A DNA stretch of 64,000 bases from assembly GCA_022494885.1 (NCBI GenBank), contig JAGVSM010001389.1:186001-250000 (forward strand). The letters run 5' to 3'. Position numbers and translations under genes: made by a program. Position 1 is the stretch's first letter; each line of letters opens with the position of its first letter. Shown here piece by piece: positions 25,548 through 36,000 of this stretch. A model generated the notes under the pieces. It was not told where the DNA came from. It was given only the letters and a program-made list of their open reading frames with translations, and did not search any database. Origin of the DNA: Micrasema longulum (taxonomy: Eukaryota; Arthropoda; Insecta; Trichoptera; Brachycentridae).

Positions 25548-27827
25548 TTACTTCAAATAGCCCTTGTATAGAAGGTGACTTCTCACTGTGTCCTTTTCTT
25601 GTTCTAAGAGAAAGAGTAGATCTCTATAGTTCACTCTCTTCATTCTGGCTCTCAAGGGAGCTGCCGAACGACCCGCCCCATTCTTACTGCCCATAGCTAC
25701 GTCCATAGCGCTCGTCTCGGAGGACATGGCCGAATCATTATGATTAGCTCCGAGTCGCGGTTTCTTTCTCGGTCCGATGGCTTGCAATGCGGTCAAGTTG
25801 GCTTCTCTCTGACGCATTTCTTCCATCTCAGCTCTCTGCATCTCCTTCGCCTTTTCCTTCAATTTAACTTGCTCAGGGTCTTCGGTTTTTGATCTCGATT
25901 TGGCCGCCCTTAGCAATATTTCTCTCTCATATTCTTCTCTACGTTTCCTCTCCACTCTGTCCAAGTCCTCCAGAAACTTGAGTTGCCCCTTGACATCCTG
26001 GGTGACTTCGTAGCTGGGGAGTAATTTGATAATGTCTAAACGGTGCTCCGCTATACAGGCTAATTTTTCTACGAGGTTTTTTAAACGTTCTTGCAGAGCG
26101 TGGGATATAAGAGCGGCGACGTCGAATGTCGGCTCTTCCAAACCATGTTTTGCCACAATCTGTTTTAACCGCGCTTGCAACGGTCCCATGGAGGCTAAAT
26201 ATTCATCCTTACAAGATCTTATTTGAGTTCCAATCATTTCAGTGGAACGCAGAATTTTTTGAGACTCCTCGGCTAAGTTTACTCCACCCATAGCTGCGAC
26301 ATCATTAATGTCATCATCCGCCGCCATCTTGTCTATGTCGGAGAATGCGGACTGGGAAAATGACGCGGTGGTTTTTTTTTCTTTTTCTTTAGAAATCTGT
26401 TTGGAAGCACCCAGCAAGCTGGGAGAGGAAGGAACTCCGGCATTTACTTTTAGAAAGGTTTTAGATACTTGGGATTGTTGCTTGGTTACATTTCTCAGGG
26501 TATTAGTCTTTCCTGAAGTGACCGGGACAGCAGGAGCCGGCATGGACTGATGCTGCGTGACAATCCTATTCCCCTGCAAGTGTACCGCAGACGCAGAAGA
26601 CACAATCATTGGGCTCATGGTGGTCTGCACATTCTGAATGGACGGGGAACTGGGAGTGCTCACATTGGAGTACACAACACTGAGTGGCGGAGGATGTATA
26701 CCTTCGATTACCAGCTCCTTATTGACCAGCGATAACCTCAATATGGGCAATGTTTTTTTTAGAAAACCGATCAAGCACGGCTGAGGACTCGCGTCCAATA
26801 ACTTTTCAAGTCTCTGACAAAACACTTCGGGTTCGACTCGCATGTCGATCAACTCCTGAATGAGAATCCTAACATTACGTTCCACAGTCTTAGGTTCTTT
26901 GCTGGAGAGGTCCAGGAGATTAGAGAGGAACTTCCGACACTTTTCCTTAAGGTTGTCCACCGGGGTGCGCTGCAGGGCTTGGGTGGGGGCTGCGGGCCTC
27001 ACGAGTGCTGGCTGCGGGGTTGACACCTGCTGCGGGGCGGCGCCCCCTAGAACAGTGATGGGCGAGGAGGGGTTGGAGGGCATGCTGAGGCGGATGGCCT
27101 GACCCGCGGGGGCGCCGGGGCCCGGAGGCCCGACCCGCAGCAGCTGAAACTGGCCATTCTCCGTCTTCAGCAACAGGTGGCCCTGCTGGCCCGGCTGGAA
27201 GCCCTGCAGAGTCTGCAACGTAATGCCGGTGCCGGCGGGCCGCGCGGCACCACCCAGCACCTGCGGAGAGCCGATCACCACACGGGGGGACACGGCGGCC
27301 ACGCTCTTCTGGCCGCCCACAGGCGTCCCGGGTCGCATGTTCACGATCTGCACGTTGGTGGGCAGCGCGCCCCCCTGCGCGCCCTGGCTGAGGCCCTTGC
27401 CGACGATCTCCACCGGGATGGAGGCGCTCGTCATGGGCACGCCGAGCAAGTTGGGGCGCAGGCCGACCTGCGTGGGGCCCGGCTTGAGCAGCAGCGGCGC
27501 CTGCAGCGGCTTGTGCTGCGCGCCCACCTGCAGCGCAGCCTGCGAAAAGGGGGCCAGCGCCACGGTGCGCGGCAGTCCCTGCGTGGGGTACAGCACGCGG
27601 CCCGCGCCCTGCGGGAAGGCCTTGCCGGGCTCGGCCTTGTGCACGAGCGTGAGGCCGCCCTGCGCGGGGAACGTCTGCAGGCGCTGAACGCCGGGCCCGG
27701 GGGGCTTGGCGCCCCCGTTGGACAGCTTGCCCCCGAGCTGCGTCTCCAGGGAGCCCACGATGGCGCTCACGGCGGACTCGTCCACGTTGGTGTTCAGGGC
27801 TTCTTCTAAGAATTCGGCTGAAGCCAT
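25548..27827 (-). CDS. Taf4: TFIID subunit TAF4, intronless and complete
   Basis: A single 759-codon reading frame from ATG at 27827 to TAA at 25548-25550. The N-terminus (FLEEALNTNVDESAVSAIVG) matches insect TAF4 starts. Residues about 30-285 are a GC-rich, Gly/Pro/Gln-rich coactivator region. The TAFH/NHR1 domain lies around 290-385 (KEKCRKFLSNLL, NVRILIQELIDMRVEPEVF). A linker follows, then the C-terminal TAF4 domain from about 512, with the histone-fold partner surface for TAF12, a basic coiled-coil (DRVERKRREEYEREI) and the conserved end (RDLLFLLEQE, LLYKGYLK). TAF4 is a core scaffold of nuclear TFIID. Both ends match the family, so this looks like a full gene, shorter than the fly protein in its disordered part. 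Absence of introns could mean an ancestral intronless gene or a retrocopy; there is no decay. A minus-strand AATAAA lies at 25452-25457, about 90 bp past the stop. Confidence 0.95.
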   Translation of the reverse strand: MASAEFLEEALNTNVDESAVSAIVGSLETQLGGKLSNGGAKPPGPGVQRLQTFPAQGGLTLVHKAEPGKAFPQGAGRVLYPTQGLPRTVALAPFSQAALQVGAQHKPLQAPLLLKPGPTQVGLRPNLLGVPMTSASIPVEIVGKGLSQGAQGGALPTNVQIVNMRPGTPVGGQKSVAAVSPRVVIGSPQVLGGAARPAGTGITLQTLQGFQPGQQGHLLLKTENGQFQLLRVGPPGPGAPAGQAIRLSMPSNPSSPITVLGGAAPQQVSTPQPALVRPAAPTQALQRTPVDNLKEKCRKFLSNLLDLSSKEPKTVERNVRILIQELIDMRVEPEVFCQRLEKLLDASPQPCLIGFLKKTLPILRLSLVNKELVIEGIHPPPLSVVYSNVSTPSSPSIQNVQTTMSPMIVSSASAVHLQGNRIVTQHQSMPAPAVPVTSGKTNTLRNVTKQQSQVSKTFLKVNAGVPSSPSLLGASKQISKEKEKKTTASFSQSAFSDIDKMAADDDINDVAAMGGVNLAEESQKILRSTEMIGTQIRSCKDEYLASMGPLQARLKQIVAKHGLEEPTFDVAALISHALQERLKNLVEKLACIAEHRLDIIKLLPSYEVTQDVKGQLKFLEDLDRVERKRREEYEREILLRAAKSRSKTEDPEQVKLKEKAKEMQRAEMEEMRQREANLTALQAIGPRKKPRLGANHNDSAMSSETSAMDVAMGSKNGAGRSAAPLRARMKRVNYRDLLFLLEQEKDTVRSHLLYKGYLK

Positions 27828-27829
27828 TT

Positions 27830-28020
27830 TCTCGCGGAGCGACGGAAGTGATTGCGCGACATAAACGCAAAAAAAACTAAAATAACACTTTCGCTAGATA
27901 AATCCGCGCGTAACCGTGTCCAGGGGCTGCGGGACCCGCGCGTGAGAGGGGGGCGCCTCTCCGGGGGGGGCCACCCAGCGGGGGGAACTTCGCTATCTGA
28001 AACCAACACTGTCAGCGTTT
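27830..28020 (-). promoter_or_regulatory. GC-rich putative promoter and 5' UTR of TAF4
   Basis: Directly upstream of the TAF4 start the sequence changes from AT-rich flank to a CpG-rich block (runs of G at 27948-27952, 27962-27969 and 27980-27984). About 1.2 kb separates the TAF4 and SNF8 start codons, which point away from each other. Promoter function is inferred from position and composition only. Confidence 0.4.
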
Positions 28021-29048
28021 ACTTATTTCTCTGGTGAAAAGTTGGACGTATTGTAAAACGAAACGGTAGAATAATGGTTAGTTTAGAAACGTTAGAATTA
28101 AGAATATAGAAGACTAGGTAAAAAGTGACAGATTAAATACAAAACCTGTTCCTATGTTTACAAATTGAAATGACAGCACAGAAAATTTTGTATGGTAAAC
28201 AGTAGTAGTTATTGAGAGCTGTATGTAGTGTAGCTCAAAGTTAGCAAATGTGTAAATTTGCTGGAGATATGCATCGACAGAAGATAGAATATAATGATTA
28301 GTTATTGAGATTTAAAACTTATCGAGAAAATTTATTTATACGAGCTACCGGAAAACATAACCTTAAACACCCGAAATTTGAGAGCGGTAATTACATACAT
28401 TTTTCTGAAAATAAGCGTGCAAATTTTAGAATAAATAATAAAAAAAGTTGATTGATACATAAGTAAGATTCGATGTCATCGTTATTGGGCACACAACGGA
28501 CACCAGACAATAATGGAGCGGATGGAATACTTGGATAAATTGAATTACCTCGAATGTTTCTTGTAAACAAGGCACGTTGAAGTTGAATAAACCATGTAAT
28601 TTGCAACAATTTTATGTTTATACATAACATAAACGAAACTATTAAAAAAGGAAATCGTGTGGCACATACCCACCCAAGCTAAAAATTTTATGTGTTTTAA
28701 AGTTGGTAGAGTTTTAGTGAGGAGAGTGAACTTCATTAACACCTGTACCAACATAACAAATTTACATGGGTCAAAAGTAGTACTTATCTAAATTGATTTA
28801 TTTTATTATGCGTACTGGCAAACATAGATTTGGCATCGGTTATCAGTGTTGTCACTTTTCTGTAATTTGTGTTTTTCTGTGTCGGAGTTGTCAATTGTGT
28901 CGATTGTCAATTAGTCTGTGATTGCGAATTACAATTTACAGTTCTATCATGTCATTTTTGACATTTGTTAGTTTTCGTCTACAATATTAATACTCTAGTT
29001 GCATATTAATATTGCAATAATTTATACTTAATATTATCATTTTCCAAA

Positions 29049-30819
29049 ATGCGACGGCGAGCAGGTGTTGGTGCTATCCACAAACAAAAGCTAGAACAAG
29101 AAAAATATAAGGAAAAGGGGACAGAAATTCAAGAAAATTCCTTTCAACAAATGTCTAAGCAACTTGAGGTTTTTAGAGAAAACCTTGAAGAATTCGCAGC
29201 CAAGCACAAGACTGAAATCCGCAAAAACGCTCAGTTCCGTAAACAATTTCAAGAAATGTGTGCTGCTATCGGCGTTGATCCTCTCGCTTCGGGAAAAGGA
29301 TTTTGGTCCGTCCTAGGTATCGAATGAATTCCCCTCCTATGATTATTTACTTAAACAAATGAATTTTTAAATCCCCAATGTTATTTTTTTTTTTACAGGT
29401 ATCGGTGATTTCTATTATGAATTAGGAGTACAGGTAGTGGAGGTTTGTCTTTCAACAAACTATAAAAATGGAGGACTAATAAGTTTAGATGAATTACGAA
29501 CAAGGCTCATTGCTGCCAGGGGAAAAGGTAAACAGCACCAAGAAATAACTCTGGAAGACCTTCTGATGGCTGTCAAAAAGCTGAGAATATTTGGAAATGG
29601 GTAAAATTAAAACAGGCTTCATTAAAAACTGCAAATTCATATATTTTTGTTGACTGAATCTTTTGACATTATTTCTCTCGGGTGTGTTTGAGAGTAGACA
29701 TGTCTTAAGTTGAAATAATCGGCTTGAAGATACATGAATATCTTTACTGGACAATATTCAAATCCCTCTATGAAATTGCTCCAAGATGTCCATTGGACTT
29801 TTGTATCAGGGAAAATATATGTGAAAGAAAATCTGCTCTTAGGTCAGCGTTTGATTCGGGCAGAGGAAAACTTTACTCCTGACTGACACTCGGCTCAGGG
29901 ATCATATGTTTGCATTAGCCAGCCTCTCTGCCTGGAAATAATTGGCCTCACATTTGCAAATCGTCGACAGTCCCACTCAGTTCAGATCTCAACTGAAATC
30001 ACACTTCTTCTGCTTATCGTATCCTCAAGTAAAAATCAGACAGTTAAATATATATTGTTAATGTAGAATGTAAGTTTTAATATGAATACAAGTATAACAT
30101 TAAGTGTCCTTGAGGTGGTTTTTCACAAAAACGGCGCTATAGAAATTATTTAAGTACATCCTTGCAGTTTTTTTTATTTTTCAATCACACATGTAAAAAA
30201 AGAAAGAGTTATTTTTAACATTTTTTTTTATAAATAGATTCAGTGTAGTACCAGTTGGAAAAGGGCAGTGGTTGGTACAATCTATACCTGGAGAGCTGAA
30301 CATGGACCATACTGCTGTTCTGCAGCAGGCTACTACTGCTAACAAGGCTTGGGTTTCTATAGGAAGCTTGCGGGAAAATTTGGGGTAACAAACTCATATA
30401 AATGATAACATTATATAACAAGGCATTTTTCAACAGATTTTTCACACTTCTTTCCTCTTGCGAAAACTTAAAACAAAAAATTGTTGTAAAATTACAACTC
30501 TTTGAAGGCTATTTATTTTCCCTGACTATATTATATTTAACCTGACTTGGGAGGATCCACAGGAGCTGGAGGATCTTTGTGGACACCGTATGCTCCAACT
30601 AGGGAGCGGACATGGAATAATAAATAAAACTATTACATAAATATCCAAATTGAATAATGAATTTTGATTTGTTTTTATATTTGAAGGTGGGAAGAAACAA
30701 GAGCGCAGAAAGCTTTAGAACACATGGTGAAAGAAGGATTAGCCTGGGTTGACACGCAAGCGCCCAATGAGAAGCAATTTTGGTTTCCCAGCATGTTTGC
30801 TGCATGCGTGACAGCGTAG
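29049..30819 (+). CDS. Snf8: ESCRT-II subunit SNF8 / VPS22, four exons
   Basis: Exons 29049-29316, 29399-29600, 30238-30384 and 30687-30819 join in phase with GT-AG borders to about 249 residues. The N-terminal part is a helical/coiled-coil segment (RRRAGVGAI, QFRKQFQEMCAAIGVDPLAS), followed by GIGDFYYELGVQ and two winged-helix domains (GGLISLDEL, IPGELNMDH, KALEHMVKEGLAWVD). SNF8 pairs with VPS36 and VPS25 in the ESCRT-II complex, which sorts ubiquitinated membrane proteins into multivesicular endosomes. The start is the first ATG of the frame and fits the conserved RRRxGVGAI opening. The protein ends at KQFWFPSMFAACVTA; the stop at 30817-30819 falls where a SINE-like sequence begins, so the last residues may come from the insertion. 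Intron 2 (29601-30237) holds a retroelement remnant. Confidence 0.95.
29740..30130 (+). mobile_element. Non-LTR retrotransposon 3' remnant in SNF8 intron 2
   Basis: Broken plus-strand frames resemble the C-terminal end of CR1/Jockey-type reverse transcriptases, with a segment reading QFRSQLKSHFF near 29985-30010, the usual position of the F-x-x-x-L-K-x-x-L/F signature. Stops and frameshifts interrupt it throughout. Confidence 0.45.
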
Positions 30820-30924
30820 TGGCTGAGGCTCTTGCCCCAAACCCAGGGATTCCAGGGTCGATTCCTAGTTTGATTACAAAACTGAAATGTGGTTTTTGTC
30901 AAGCCTCAGTAAATTATACCATAA
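30815..30924 (+). repeat. tRNA-derived SINE-like repeat overlapping the end of SNF8
   Basis: The sequence from 30815 carries a box A-like segment (TAGTGGCTGAGG) and a box B-like GGGTCGATTCC about 45 bp later, followed by a tail similar to that at 20640-20700 (aaagtgtggttt/aaatgtggttt). It runs directly into a MITE at 30925. Confidence 0.5.
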
Positions 30925-31336
30925 AGAGGAAGTTCAGTAGTTTTTTTAATTTTTTTATAGACTATCCAACTGAGCAACAAAAATTTATTTTTAAAATATG
31001 TATCATGTTATCGGCGCTATGATTTTTTAATTTACAATTATAAAAAAATATTATTTGTACTCGCTAAATATCAAAACACGCTAAAATTCTAAAAACTTAG
31101 CTACCCCGGAAACCGGAAATCTGTTGCCAGTTGCCCTAACAGCGTAGTAATGCTTTATTTAATTGTTTATTGTAATATTTGGTCACATAAACCTGTGACA
31201 TTGCGAAGCAGTTCATTTTTATTAATTTTTTCATACATTTTTGAAAAACTTTGCAGTACAATTAAATGCTCTAATTTTTACTACGTGTAAAAAACATTCT
31301 TTATTCCCGATTTCCCGTAGCACTGAACTTCCTCAT
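30925..31336 (+). mobile_element. MITE with GAGGAAGTTCAGT termini
   Basis: Begins AGAGGAAGTTCAGTAG and ends CACTGAACTTCCTCAT, an inverted pair shared with the elements at 21022-21317 and 22536-24076. The interior also matches the 21022 copy (segment ending TTTCCCGTAG before the right end). It lies in the 3' flank of SNF8. Confidence 0.7.
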
Positions 31337-33095
31337 TGGGTCTCTTGGCCTGCTGCGGCGCAAAGTGTCAAACAGCATAAAAACTGAAATTAAACTATTA
31401 TTCAAGGAATATAGGTACATACCTCAGTGCTCAGTGCTGTATGGAGGATGAAGCAGACCCAGTTTATTTCAAGTGTAAGACCGATGGAAAAAAATCTAAA
31501 TCCAAAACGACAGCCTCATCATCACCCTTTAAATTTATCGGAATAAAAAAAAAACAATATTAATTTTTCAATTACCTATTCAATGGCAAATTGGTCCAAA
31601 ATACTGTAAACTTTTGTGAAAATCCCTGGCATTGAGTTGAATAATGTTTTCCTATGATTAACAAAACTGTTATAACAAAAATAAAATAATGTTGTTTTCA
31701 CATGAAGCATTAATTTTCTATTATTTTGTCAATAAATAAATACCTAAGTATAATAATAGTCATAATAAATATTATTAAGTGATTTAATTTAATTTACTAT
31801 CCAGGCAAATCGATATTCATTTTGATACAAAGTTAATATTCATTTTTAGATATTTTACAATATGAACATAATATTATGATTTGTTTTTAACATATGTACT
31901 TTATAAGATACATAAAAACCCTTCTAAAATAATTTATCTTAATTCCGGTATTTAGGAACAAATTGATTTGAATTTCATTCAATTTGTTAAAAAAAAAAAG
32001 AGTGTTTGTAACATTATAATTCTATGGTTTGCAATTAAATTTTGTTATTTTTGTTGATTACTTGATAGGAATCGTTTATGCACCAAAATTTGAAACAAAT
32101 ATTAAAATTATCATATGGAAAATTTAAATTGACTGTTATATCATCAAACACCAATACATTTGTCATCTTGTTTAAATAAGGGCTAGGGAATTGGTACATA
32201 TTTAAATTAATAAAATTATTATTGAAATAAATGTTTTTTATTTAAACTTTGCATACACTTAATCATGTACAAAAATATTATCATCTTTCAATAATAACCA
32301 GAAACATACAGTTTACTTTTTGGTATTTTTATTTGGTATTGTTGATTTTAATTGGTACATATACACGTATATTTTTTTGTACAGAAACATCTAATAAAAT
32401 ATTATCTTTACATTTATCATTATATATATACAAAAAATAGTTTGTTTTGCGTATTTTCTTACTTGATGCATTTAAAGAAAGTGCGTGTGGGTATATAGTT
32501 GTTGTTAATGTTGCTGCTACTATCACAACATTTCCTGTATGGATAGGCAGGGAAGATAGATCGCCACACATCTTGGCATTAAATCTTAGCTTCCACTTTC
32601 ATGGATCTTATATCATATGTATGCCCCATAATGATTTTAACAATCTATGGCGCTCATACACAGGAAGCTATATATCGTTGGTCGGCGTGCATTTCATATT
32701 GGGGGATTATAACGAGGCGAGTTTTCTGAAAAAAAGCAACAATGCAAATCGGAGTAAATAATGTGTTAGATTTGATTTTAAGAACAGTTTTTTCTGTCTC
32801 CTGTCAAAAGTTGATTTAGTAGATTGGCGGTAATGCACGCCGACCGACCATATGTTACTTAACAGCTTTCTTCAGGGGTCTAAAAAATTGGACAACTCCG
32901 CTGAGTATCCTTTCAGTATACCATACACTTAATTTCAATATTTACTTAGAGCATACTTTCTAAATTTGATCACTCGTAACACTGTCATTGCTGCAGTATT
33001 TATTCTTCTCTCATTTAACTCATCAGGTTTTTTAAAAATAAACTCGTCTTTCTACTCGTGGCAACAATAAATGAACAGGTTTCAAGGTTCCACTG
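31337..33095. other. Intergenic region between SNF8 and SCLT1, no gene seen
   Basis: Tail-to-tail intergenic DNA. An inverted pair (TTGGTCGGCGTGCATT at about 32678 and AATGCACGCCGACCGACC at about 32833) suggests an old element. The 104-codon frame at 32447-32761 shows no recognisable domain. Confidence 0.4.
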
Positions 33096-36000
33096 TTAGC
33101 TGCGTAGACTGTCTGATTCAGAATGTCGAGTTTCTTCTCCATACTTTAATCTAAGCTTTGCATTATCTCTTCTAAGACGCTTAGTTTCGATCTTTAATTC
33201 TTCCAGCTTGTTTTGAAGTTTATAAGTGAAATCTTTCATGCTTTCTTTCCACCTAAAAATAAACTGGTAACTAGTATAATATATCAAAGTGCAAGTAAAA
33301 AATAGTGAGTAAACAAGATGATCCATACATGGTTAATAAGTTAAAACAATGTTTCTATACATATGTAAACAATCGAGAAAGAACTACAATTTGATTTGTT
33401 TTAGACAACATATTCAGAGTCTAAGACTGAAAAGAAATTAACATGCTTAATGGGACAAATTTCAAACTAAAACATAAAAGTGGGTCCATAACAAGATCCG
33501 TGAGCTCCTAAATTTACTTTTATAAAGGTTTTGGAAAGATTCAGAACTCCACAGAGTTCTAAATAATGTCTTCATAAGACGGAATACACCCCAAAATATT
33601 TTTTGTGGCAAAAAGGCTGTTAAATTCAAAACCATGTTTCATATTATTAGTTTCAATCATTTATACCCAATTCTCAGTATATAAAATGAATATATAGGAC
33701 TTTTTAATGTACATACTTTGCATTCAATTTCTGTTGCGTTTCAAAATGCCTTTCAAATTCCTTAGTCGCATTCAATTTTTCCCCCTCAAGAGTCTCCTCT
33801 AACTTTTCCTTAACAATAAGTTCTGATTGCAGCCGCTGTATTGTCTTGTGAGCATCGTCTAATGCCTCCCTTAGATTTCCCATTTGAGTTCTAGAAATTT
33901 TTATTAAAAAGTCATGTATGATTTTAATACATACTTGCGTGAGACATATTTATCAAGATACAGAAAATATATATTTTTGAAAAGGGAATATGGAAGAATA
34001 AGGAAGTCTACTTACAAGACTTATGATGGCATTGGCTAGTTTATAGGATCTAACTGAACTAATCTAACTGATCTAATTGAACACCCGGTTACTTACTGAA
34101 AAGGGACGGGAATATACACGTTTGTAAATGAATAAGAGCCTATTATTCTCCCCTACCTTGAAAGCAAGTGTGGTTCTTTGTGCCAACTGAACCTATGGTA
34201 GGTCCGGCTCTGACCTTTACACATTGTGTTACATTCACCATTCTGCCGATTCATCCACATTTCCTAAATGGTTCCATCTGTTGATTTTTGTGAAGTAAAA
34301 AAAGCTAGAACCTTTATAGACGTAGGTGATATTCTTCCAAATTATTTTGTCTACTAGGAATTGCCAGAAATGTATATTTTTTTCATAAAAAATTCATTCT
34401 GAAAATGACTAGATATTCACTTCTTAAATAGATTTCTCGATAAAATCCTTAAAATCTTAAATTTAGTACATTTTAAAAATGATTTGGATACCAAAATATG
34501 TATTTATTTATTCAATTAAATGAATTTACATATTCACAAACTTATTATGGCTCTTTAGGCTGTGCCTGTGTTGAGCCATAATAATTAATAAAAATACTAG
34601 AATAGAAATGATACATATTCGGTTGAGATCTTCTTCACCTGGAAGCCATTCACACATTGGGGAGTCTAATACCTTTAGCCTTGCCAGGTGGGATTCCATA
34701 CAACAATGCCCCAACCCAACCGCATTCGGCAAATGGTAGACGTTTCTTATTTGCTAAGTATAACTCTTTTGAACCAATGGCTCTTTGGTATATCCGGTTG
34801 AATCAGAGCGTAGTGTTTTCCTCTGTAGAGTTTACAAGTGTTCTTCCTCTGGCTGATAAATGATGGATTCCCTTCCTTCCTTCCTGAAATATCCAAACAT
34901 GCAAATCCTTCTTCACTCTTTTAAATTTCCTATTCTCAAATTATTATTGGAATTCCTTTATATCCACCAAATTCGTCTGTGATGTCCTCCATACCTCACC
35001 TTCATTATTTTATTTTGATTTTTTATTTAACATGACACTGGAAATAGTCATCAAAATTTCAAAAAGAAATTATACATACAAAATAATAGAAGCATTACAA
35101 TAAAATTAAAAGAAAATAAGACAAGTACATAATAATTAAGATAGGATCTATAAAGTATAAATTAAAGTAATCAATAAAGTAACAAAATAACATATTGTTA
35201 AATGAATATACCTAAGACTGTCAATTTCATTGGTGTGCAATTTTTCCTCCCACTCTCTTCTACGTTTGTCTCTCTGGAAGCCGTTTGTCATTTGATCTAA
35301 ATCCATCTGAAGACTTTCCTTCTCTGAAACGATTTGTATATTCCGCCTCTCTGACAGTATCTGTAAAGATGTTGATAATATTGTATTGTCTCCACTGGTT
35401 CTTTGGTTAGTATGGAATTGGAAAAACAAGGCTTTGGAAATGCAATCTCTCAGGCGAATGTATAGAAAAACTATGCACGATAGGTGCTGTCGAGATCCTT
35501 GAATTATGTAAAACTGAGACGAGCATTACCGAAAAAATCGAGAAAGGATTGCTGCGTTGGTTTGGACATGTAGAGCAAATTGACAGTGAAAGAATAGCTA
35601 AAAAGATTTGTAATGCGTTGATGGATGCAGAAAACGAGAAAGACAACGAAAGACATGGCATGACCAAATCCAACAAATACTTGAAGACGGACAATGGACA
35701 CGTCAAAAGTTAGAATAGTATATTTACCATTTGATTAAATAGGTGCTCTCATGTGGCCTTTTGAATACAGCTATGTTACTATTGCCAATTATATCCCTAG
35801 GTCAAAATTGATGCTGGGTGTAAAAACATGAGAACAAAAAATCCTTACTAACTCTGACAAAAATATAGCACTGGCTATATCTCAACAGATGAATATGATT
35901 TCATACTAAATGTGTTTAAACAGGTGCATTCACTGACGGATTTTCTAAACACACATATTTCAGAACATTGTTGTTATTTTATCTAAATAATACCTACATG

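Noticed and set aside
27177..27809. Long plus-strand frames (210 and 154 codons) opposite TAF4
   Set aside because: GC-rich antisense shadows of the TAF4 coding frame, with low-complexity composition and no family resemblance.
32447..32761. 104-codon plus frame between SNF8 and SCLT1
   Set aside because: No recognisable domain or splice context; overlaps an inverted-repeat region and is AT-rich.
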